Origin: UMGS755 sp045602005
Lineage (GTDB): Bacteria > Bacillota > Clostridia > UBA1381 > UBA9506
NCBI GenBank assembly: GCA_045602005.1
Contig: JAZSAS010000086.1
Coordinates: 1-11,460, forward strand
Length of the DNA stretch: 11,460 bases
Direction: 5' to 3'
Shown here: positions 7,017 to 11,460 of the stretch, piece after piece
Numbering within the stretch: position 1 is the first letter of the stretch
Layout: every line of letters starts with the position of its first letter
The notes under the pieces: generated by a model
What the model was told of the DNA's origin: nothing
The model's database searches: none
Seen by the model: only the letters and a program-made list of their open reading frames with translations
Made by a program: the position numbers and the translations under genes

Positions 7017-7056
7017 AAACAAGATGAAATCCACGTTGAAAGGTTTGAAATCTTCT

Positions 7057-8085
7057 ATGAATATGGAATTTATCGTACAGCTGCCAGACGCCGAGGCGGT
7101 TAAAGCACAATATCCTTTAACAGAGACTCTGCGTGACACGGTGGCAAAGCGAAACGAAGAAATTGCTCAGGTGTTTGCGGGAAAGTCAGAGAAGTTTTTG
7201 CTGATTATCGGTCCCTGTTCTGCTGACCATGAAGACAGCGTGCTTGACTACATGGAAAGGCTGAAGAAAGTGCAGGAGCAGGTGCAGGAAAAAATTCTGA
7301 TTATCCCCCGCATCTATACCAATAAACCACGCACAACAGGTGCCGGCTATAAGGGCATGCTCCATCAGCCGGACCCCAATGAAAAGCCGGATATGTTAAA
7401 GGGTATTATTGCCATTCGAAATTTGCACACCAAGGTGCTGATGGCAACGGGCTTTACCTGTGCTGATGAAATGCTGTATCCTGAGAATCATAGATATTTA
7501 GATGATTTGCTGGGTTATGTTGCCGTGGGTGCCCGGTCTGTAGAAAATCAGCAGCATCGGCTGACAGCCAGCGGCATTAAAATTCCTGTGGGCATGAAAA
7601 ATCCCACTAGTGGCGATATTTCTGTTATGATGAATTCCATCACAGCGGCTCAGCACGGTCACACGTTTATTTACCGTGGCTGGGAGGTGCGTTCTCAAGG
7701 GAATCCCTTCGCTCATGCCATTTTGCGGGGCTATGTGAACAAGCGGGGTCAGACCCAGCCGAATTATCATTATGAAGACCTGTTGCACCTGTATGAATTT
7801 TACATGGATGCAGGGCTCCAGAATCCGGCCATTATTGTTGACACAAACCATGCCAATTCGGGGAAAAACCCCTTTGAACAGGTGCGCATTGCCAAAGAGG
7901 TGCTCCACAGCATGCGGCACAATCGGGCAATCGGCAACATGGTTAAGGGTTTGATGATTGAGAGCTATTTAGAGGATGGTGCTCAGTCGGTGGGCGAGTG
8001 TGTATACGGAAAGTCCATTACCGACCCTTGCTTGGGATGGGAAAAGTCAGAACAGCTTATTTATGATATTGCAGAGGTGCTCTAA
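7057..8085 (+). CDS. aroF: 3-deoxy-7-phosphoheptulonate (DAHP) synthase, type I AroFGH class
   Basis: The enzyme condenses phosphoenolpyruvate and erythrose 4-phosphate to DAHP, the committed step to chorismate and the aromatic amino acids. The 342-residue product matches the E. coli AroG class in length and motif order: GPCS with metal ligand Cys54, KPRTT (90-94), GARSVENQQHR (158-168), GMKNPTSGDI (179-188), DTNHANSGKN with His265, IESYLEDG with Glu302 and SITDPCLGWE with Asp323. The TIM-barrel core and all four metal ligands are therefore present. No chorismate mutase or ACT domain is fused. The start is the least certain part. ATG 7057 follows GAAAGG (7038-7043) by a rather long 13 nt. ATG 7024 falls at the predicted transcript start, so it would need leaderless translation and would add 11 residues. 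Feedback specificity (Phe, Tyr or Trp) cannot be read from the sequence. The gene is monocistronic. Confidence 0.93.
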   Translation: MNMEFIVQLPDAEAVKAQYPLTETLRDTVAKRNEEIAQVFAGKSEKFLLIIGPCSADHEDSVLDYMERLKKVQEQVQEKILIIPRIYTNKPRTTGAGYKGMLHQPDPNEKPDMLKGIIAIRNLHTKVLMATGFTCADEMLYPENHRYLDDLLGYVAVGARSVENQQHRLTASGIKIPVGMKNPTSGDISVMMNSITAAQHGHTFIYRGWEVRSQGNPFAHAILRGYVNKRGQTQPNYHYEDLLHLYEFYMDAGLQNPAIIVDTNHANSGKNPFEQVRIAKEVLHSMRHNRAIGNMVKGLMIESYLEDGAQSVGECVYGKSITDPCLGWEKSEQLIYDIAEVL

Positions 8086-8091
8086 TTGATT

Positions 8092-8138
8092 AAAACGGTG
8101 GAAGCGGCAAAATCTGTGTTGCTATGTCCTCCGTTTTT
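8092..8138 (+). terminator. Probable terminator of aroF
   Basis: AAAACGGTGGA (8092-8102) pairs with TCCTCCGTTTT (8127-8137) with one mismatch, across a 24-nt loop that contains a small GCAA/TTGC stem. A run of five T (8134-8138) follows the GC-rich part. A second T run at 8199-8204 follows an imperfect hairpin and may act as backup. Confidence 0.6.
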
Positions 8139-8225
8139 GCATTTGGTCATGTTGGTGCAAGCTGTCTGGCTGTTGATATCAATTCTGCCTGCGGATGCTT
8201 TTTTATGAGAATGCGTTATGTGCTC

Positions 8226-8254
8226 TTGCCAATTCAGAATTTTTATGATACAAT
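8226..8254 (+). promoter_or_regulatory. Promoter of trpB
   Basis: TTGCCA (8226-8231) and TACAAT (8249-8254) are separated by 17 bp, with an extended -10 TG at 8246-8247. Transcription should start near 8261, leaving a leader of only about 19 nt that is mostly ribosome binding site (AGGAGGAG at 8267-8274). There is no room for a T-box, a leader peptide or a TRAP-type attenuator. Confidence 0.82.
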
Positions 8255-8279
8255 GTCATAGAAGACAGGAGGAGAAGCT

Positions 8280-9497
8280 ATGAAACTGAAAGATGTTGAT
8301 TTTAATAATTATTTTAAAAACTATCCGTCAGAGGACGGTTTTTTCGGGAAGTACGGCGGTTGCTATGTTTCAGATGAATTAAAGGAAGCCATGGCAGAAA
8401 TCAATGCGGCTTACTTTAACATTTGCAAATCACGCAAATTCATTAGTGAGCTGCGGCGGATTCGCAAGGAATTTCAAGGCAGACCCACGCCGATTACACA
8501 TTTGGAACGGTTATCTGACCAGATTGGCAATGTGCAGATTTATGCCAAGCGTGAAGATTTGAACCATACCGGTGCCCACAAGCTGAATCACTGCATGGGT
8601 GAAGCCCTTCTGGCCAAATATATGGGCAAGAAAAAGGTCATTGCAGAAACCGGTGCCGGTCAGCACGGTGTGGCTCTTGCCACGGCGGCAGCTTATTTTG
8701 GTTTGAAGTGTGATATTTACATGGGCAGTGTGGATATTAAAAAGCAGGCACCCAACGTGGCACGAATGAAAATTTTAGGTGCGAATGTGGTGGAGGTTAC
8801 CCATGGTCTTGCCACTTTAAAAGAGGCTGTGGATGCAGCTTTTGAGGCCTACAGCGAGGAATATAAAGACGCCATTTATTGCATCGGTTCTGTGCTGGGT
8901 CCTCATCCTTTCCCCATGATGGTGCGTGATTTTCAGAGTGTTGTGGGAATTGAGGCCAGAGAGCAGTTTAAGGAAATGACCGGTGAGTTGCCCGATGCCA
9001 TTGTGGCTTGTGTGGGCGGCGGTTCTAATGCTGCGGGTATGTTTGCGGGCTTTTTAAATGACCCTGTGGAAATTTACGGCATTGAGCCTTTGGGTCGTGG
9101 TGAAAAGCTGGGAGACCATGCGGCCAGTCTGCGTTATGGCACCGAGGGCATTATGCACGGGTTTAACAGCATTATGTTGAAAGATGAAGCAGGAGAGCCG
9201 GCGCCGGTATATTCTGTGGCCAGCGGCCTTGACTATCCTTCCTCCGGTCCGGAGCATGCCTTTTTGCATGATTTGGGCAGAGTGCAGTATGATGTGGTGA
9301 ATGACGAAGAAGCGATTGATGCGTTTTACCGTTTGGCACGCACAGAGGGCATCATTCCCGCTATTGAAAGCTCCCATGCAGTGGCTTATGCCATCCGTCT
9401 GGCCAAACAGAAGAGCCATGGCTCGGTTTTGGTTAACCTCTCGGGCAGAGGAGATAAAGATATGGATTATGTCATTGAAAAGTTTGGCATTCGATAA
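8280..9497 (+). CDS. trpB: Tryptophan synthase beta subunit
   Basis: TrpB is the PLP enzyme that joins indole and serine to give tryptophan, normally as an alpha2-beta2 complex with TrpA. The 405-residue product is full length. Visible features are QGRPTPI (66-72), KREDLNHTGAHKLNH with the PLP-forming Lys101, AETGAGQHG with catalytic Glu123, the phosphate-binding GGGSN loop (246-250), GLDYPSSGPEH (317-326) and SGRGDKD (388-394). The KREDLNHTGAHK signature and the length point to the TrpB1 class rather than the TrpB2 class. The start at 8280 has an excellent ribosome binding site. No trpA, trpC, trpD, trpE or trpF lies beside it; the gene has its own promoter and terminator. It may pair with a TrpA encoded elsewhere or work alone to use indole. 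Confidence 0.96.
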   Translation: MKLKDVDFNNYFKNYPSEDGFFGKYGGCYVSDELKEAMAEINAAYFNICKSRKFISELRRIRKEFQGRPTPITHLERLSDQIGNVQIYAKREDLNHTGAHKLNHCMGEALLAKYMGKKKVIAETGAGQHGVALATAAAYFGLKCDIYMGSVDIKKQAPNVARMKILGANVVEVTHGLATLKEAVDAAFEAYSEEYKDAIYCIGSVLGPHPFPMMVRDFQSVVGIEAREQFKEMTGELPDAIVACVGGGSNAAGMFAGFLNDPVEIYGIEPLGRGEKLGDHAASLRYGTEGIMHGFNSIMLKDEAGEPAPVYSVASGLDYPSSGPEHAFLHDLGRVQYDVVNDEEAIDAFYRLARTEGIIPAIESSHAVAYAIRLAKQKSHGSVLVNLSGRGDKDMDYVIEKFGIR

Positions 9498-9515
9498 TAA
9501 AAACTTTATGCAAAC

Positions 9516-9550
9516 AAAGGTCGGTCCCGCTGTTGCGAGACCGACCTTTT
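9516..9550. terminator. Bidirectional terminator between trpB and hydG
   Basis: A perfect 11-bp stem pairs AAAGGTCGGTC (9516-9526) with GACCGACCTTT (9539-9549) across a 12-nt loop. The + strand ends in a T run (9547-9550) and the - strand reads into TTTGTTTG, so it can stop both convergent genes. It lies 18 bp after the trpB stop and 22 bp after the hydG stop. Confidence 0.88.
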
Positions 9551-9571
9551 GTGTGTTGTTTTATAAAGAAT

Positions 9572-11020
9572 TTAGAACCTGAAATCCCGTCGGTTAGAGT
9601 TTTTAATATCTTCAATGTTTTGCCGTGCAATGTCTCTGACTTTTTCCTTCGGTATTTTTTCCAGTTCTTTTTCAATCATCCGATAACCCACTTTTTTGGT
9701 TTCTTCAGAGGCATAGTCCTCTAAAAATTCCGTCAATGTCATGAGGGCGTTGGGGTGGCAGCAATTTAAAATCTGCCCCGATTTACACAAACTCATAAAC
9801 CGGTCACCGGTGCGGCCTTCCCGATAGCACGCTGTGCAGAAAGAGGGAATAAAGTCCATTTCCATCAGCCATTGCACTACCTCATCCAGCGTTCGCTGGT
9901 CAGACACATCAAACTGCTCGGTGTCGTGAGGGCGTTCTTTTTGGGTATATCCGCCAACAGAAGTGCGGGAGGCTCCGCTGATTTGGGAAATGCCCACCTG
10001 CAGTGCACGTTTGCGCACCGCCTCAGATTCACGGGTGGAAATAATCATGCCGGTGTAGGGCACGGCCATGCGAATGCAGGCAATGATTTTGGTGAAGATT
10101 TCATCAGAGATGCCGTTGTCAAAAGCATCGGGGTCGATGTCGTCGGCACGTTTTAGCCGAGGCACGCTGATGGTGTGGGGGCCAACACCGTGCACTGCCT
10201 CTAAATGCTCGGCGTGCATGAGCAGTCCGGCAAATTCATATTTATATAGCTCCAAGCCGAACAAAACACCCAGTCCCACATCATCAATGCCGCCCTCCAT
10301 GGCACGGTCCATGGCTTCGGTATGATAGGCATAGTCATGCTTGGGGCCTGTGGGGTGCAAATATTCATAGCTTTCCTTGTGATAGGTCTCCTGGAACAGA
10401 ATATAGGTGCCGATGCCGGCCTCTTTCAGTTTGCGGTAATTTTCCACGGTGGTGGCGGCAATGTTCACGTTTACCCGCCGGATGTCGCCGTTTTTGTGAT
10501 GTACATTGTAAATGGTGTCGATGCACTCCAAAATGTATTCTATCGGATTGTTCACCGGGTCTTCGCCAGCCTCAATGGCAAGGCGCTTGTGGCCCATATC
10601 CTGCAGGGCAATCACCTCGGCCCGCACCTCTTCCTGGGTCAGCTTTTTGCGGGGAATTGTTTTATTTTTAAGATGATAGGGACAATAAAGGCAGCCGTTC
10701 ACGCAGTAGTTAGACAAATATAGCGGGGCAAACATCACAATGCGGTTGCCATAAAAGGCCAGTTTGATTTCTTCGGCAATTTGATACATTTTCTCGATTT
10801 TTTCGGGAATTTCACAAGCCAGCAGAACGGAAGCCTCCCGATGGGACAGACCTGTGCAGAACACGCCGTTTTCTGTTTTTTTGGGCCTTGCTTTCTCCAG
10901 CAGACTGTCAATCAACGCTTCGTTGTTTTTGTTTTCTTCAGCATAGCGGAGCGTGTCTAAAATTTCTTCGTGGCTGATAAATTCTTCGGCCTTTAGAGAT
11001 TTGGGGTTATAGTTTGTCAT
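9572..11020 (-). CDS. hydG: [FeFe]-hydrogenase maturation radical SAM tyrosine lyase HydG
   Basis: HydG splits tyrosine by radical SAM chemistry and supplies the CO, cyanide and iron synthon for the hydrogenase H-cluster. The 482-residue product carries the SAM-cluster motif CVNGCLYC (Cys106, Cys110, Cys113) near the start of a TIM barrel. At the C-terminus it has the second cluster motif, CTAC followed after 22 residues by Cys421 (Cys395-x2-Cys398-x22-Cys421). That C-terminal motif separates HydG from the thiamine enzyme ThiH. His269 in LLMHAEHLE is a candidate ligand of the labile fifth iron. The start at 11020 has AAGGAAGG 5 to 6 nt upstream. The frame is open to a GTG at 11104, but that stretch contains the terminator hairpin and is not coding. 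The gene lies 137 bp behind the TM1266-family gene and ends at a terminator, so hydE and hydF must be elsewhere. Confidence 0.96.
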   Translation of the reverse strand: MTNYNPKSLKAEEFISHEEILDTLRYAEENKNNEALIDSLLEKARPKKTENGVFCTGLSHREASVLLACEIPEKIEKMYQIAEEIKLAFYGNRIVMFAPLYLSNYCVNGCLYCPYHLKNKTIPRKKLTQEEVRAEVIALQDMGHKRLAIEAGEDPVNNPIEYILECIDTIYNVHHKNGDIRRVNVNIAATTVENYRKLKEAGIGTYILFQETYHKESYEYLHPTGPKHDYAYHTEAMDRAMEGGIDDVGLGVLFGLELYKYEFAGLLMHAEHLEAVHGVGPHTISVPRLKRADDIDPDAFDNGISDEIFTKIIACIRMAVPYTGMIISTRESEAVRKRALQVGISQISGASRTSVGGYTQKERPHDTEQFDVSDQRTLDEVVQWLMEMDFIPSFCTACYREGRTGDRFMSLCKSGQILNCCHPNALMTLTEFLEDYASEETKKVGYRMIEKELEKIPKEKVRDIARQNIEDIKNSNRRDFRF

Positions 11021-11041
11021 ATCAATCCTTCCTTTCAAACG

Positions 11042-11080
11042 AAAAAAGCTGCATCCCCTGCAAAAAGCAAAGAACGCAGC
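11042..11080 (-). terminator. Terminator-like hairpin between the TM1266-family gene and hydG
   Basis: On the - strand, GCTGCGTTCTTTGC (11080 to 11067) pairs with GCAGGGGATGCAGC (11061 to 11048) around a TTTTT loop, giving 14 pairs including several G-T. Six T (11047 to 11042) follow directly. This has the form of an intrinsic terminator but lies inside the operon, ending about 20 nt before the hydG start codon. It would reduce hydG relative to the upstream gene unless disrupted. Confidence 0.78.
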
Positions 11081-11157
11081 AAAAAAATGTCTACCGCAAT
11101 CCACAGCTTTCGCCTTAACCTTCGTTTCGGCGTCAGGGGGATGTTTATTTGATTTGA
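11042..11157 (-). promoter_or_regulatory. Candidate attenuator or riboswitch leader of hydG
   Basis: The leader between the two genes contains the terminator hairpin at 11080-11042 and, 5' of it, a segment CATCCCC (11143 to 11137) perfectly complementary to GGGGATG in the terminator's 3' arm (11058 to 11052). A further segment, AAAGCTG (11110 to 11104), is complementary to CAGCTTT (11051 to 11045). Between them lies a CGCC/GGCG hairpin. The long-range pairing and the terminator cannot both form, which is the usual logic of transcription attenuation. No separate promoter is evident here. I do not recognise a known riboswitch class, T-box or protein-binding motif, so the controlling signal is unknown and the function is inferred from folding alone. 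Confidence 0.45.
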
Positions 11158-11403
11158 TTAAGCCTTTGAATAAGCCGCCTTGGCGGTGATGCCCCTCAGC
11201 TTACCCAGTTGGCCGGTCAGCGTGTTAATCACGTCCTGGGGTGCATCAATGGCAACACTAATGATGTTAATTCCTTTGGCACGGTGGGGAATGCCCATGC
11301 GGCCTATAATATGGTCACCATAATCATGGAGCAATTCGTTGAGCCGGCTGACAGAATCTTGATTTTCCACAATGATGCTGATAACAGCTACCCGTGTTTC
11401 CAT
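11158..11403 (-). CDS. TM1266-family putative [FeFe]-hydrogenase system regulator
   Basis: The 81-residue product begins METRVAVISIIVEN and contains LNELLHDYGDHIIGRMGIPHR and the DAPQDVINTL stretch. These are hallmarks of the TM1266-like 'iron-only hydrogenase system regulator' family. Members are small ACT-like (ferredoxin-fold) proteins related to the effector-binding half of NikR, but with no DNA-binding domain. Their biochemical role is not established; a regulatory role is assumed from linkage to hydrogenase maturation genes, which is repeated here with hydG downstream. An in-frame ATG at 11412 directly abuts the AAAGG, so the start at 11403 is preferred, with GAGG and AAAGGATGAGG just upstream. 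The gene has its own promoter and is the first gene of the operon. Confidence 0.9.
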   Translation of the reverse strand: METRVAVISIIVENQDSVSRLNELLHDYGDHIIGRMGIPHRAKGINIISVAIDAPQDVINTLTGQLGKLRGITAKAAYSKA

Positions 11404-11424
11404 TTTCCTCATCCTTTCGCCTAC

Positions 11425-11453
11425 ATTGTATCATGAATTTACACTAATAGCAA
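11425..11453 (-). promoter_or_regulatory. Promoter of the TM1266-hydG operon
   Basis: On the - strand, TTGCTA (11453 to 11448) and TACAAT (11430 to 11425) are 17 bp apart, with the extended -10 TG at 11434-11433. Transcription should start near 11418, only about 15 nt before the start codon. The -10 region again reads ATGATACAAT. This makes the TM1266-family gene the first gene of the unit. Confidence 0.82.
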
Positions 11454-11460
11454 GAGTTTT

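Noticed and set aside
6898..7056. N-terminal extension of DAHP synthase from an ATG at 6898
   Set aside because: It spans a terminator hairpin (6909-6943) and the gene's own promoter (6988-7016), and the extra residues have no family counterpart.
8086..8279. T-box or tryptophan attenuator upstream of trpB
   Set aside because: The trpB promoter lies at 8226-8254, so the upstream hairpins are not in its transcript; no T-box consensus (GGTGG...ACCGCG type) is present.
9533..9724. Small + strand open frame across the trpB-hydG junction
   Set aside because: It starts inside the bidirectional terminator and overlaps the hydG 3' end in antisense, with no ribosome binding site or recognisable product.
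11021..11104. N-terminal extension of HydG by 28 residues from a GTG at 11104
   Set aside because: The stretch contains the terminator hairpin and its T tract, gives a Phe/Cys-rich sequence not found in HydG, and a good ribosome binding site precedes the ATG at 11020.

Overview
The window looks like a chromosomal segment of an anaerobic, moderate-GC member of the Clostridia (Bacillota). The reasons are strong AG-rich ribosome binding sites, sigma-A-type promoters, clostridial-type gyrase sequences, and an [FeFe]-hydrogenase maturation operon with its TM1266-family companion. No species can be named from the sequence alone. All seven protein genes are intact. No phage, CRISPR, toxin-antitoxin or transposase gene is visible.

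Layout: positions 1-608 hold the terminator of an unseen upstream gene, a 200-bp palindrome-rich repeat (copy 1), about 235 bp without a gene, and the gyrB promoter. A tight operon follows on the + strand: gyrB (609-2522), gyrA (2557-5043) and a 72-codon XRE-type repressor gene (5048-5266), closed by a terminator. A second copy of the repeat (5318-5517, 195/200 identical, same orientation) lies just after, so the gyrase operon sits between two direct repeats. Then come three + strand single-gene units: a WecA/TagO-type undecaprenyl-phosphate sugar-1-phosphate transferase (5756-6862), a type I DAHP synthase (7057-8085) and a tryptophan synthase beta subunit (8280-9497). Each has its own promoter and a terminator downstream. 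A shared bidirectional terminator (9516-9550) separates trpB from the convergent - strand operon, which reads from the right: a TM1266-family putative hydrogenase regulator (11403-11158), then hydG (11020-9572).

Functions: gyrase controls DNA supercoiling, and the small repressor gene is placed to be co-transcribed with it. The TagO/WecA-type enzyme starts lipid-linked wall or surface polymer synthesis. DAHP synthase and TrpB are the first step of the shikimate pathway and the last step of tryptophan synthesis, but they are not in one operon. HydG makes the CO and cyanide ligands of the hydrogenase H-cluster.

The points most worth a second look are: (i) the TM1266-hydG leader, where a strong terminator hairpin overlaps an alternative long-range pairing, the layout of an attenuator or riboswitch; (ii) the repeat pair around gyrBA-xre, each copy a MITE-like element with long imperfect terminal inverted repeats joined to a REP-like palindrome; (iii) an alanine at the GyrA position equivalent to E. 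coli Ser83; (iv) an identical extended -10 box (ATGATACAAT) at four of the five promoters found.
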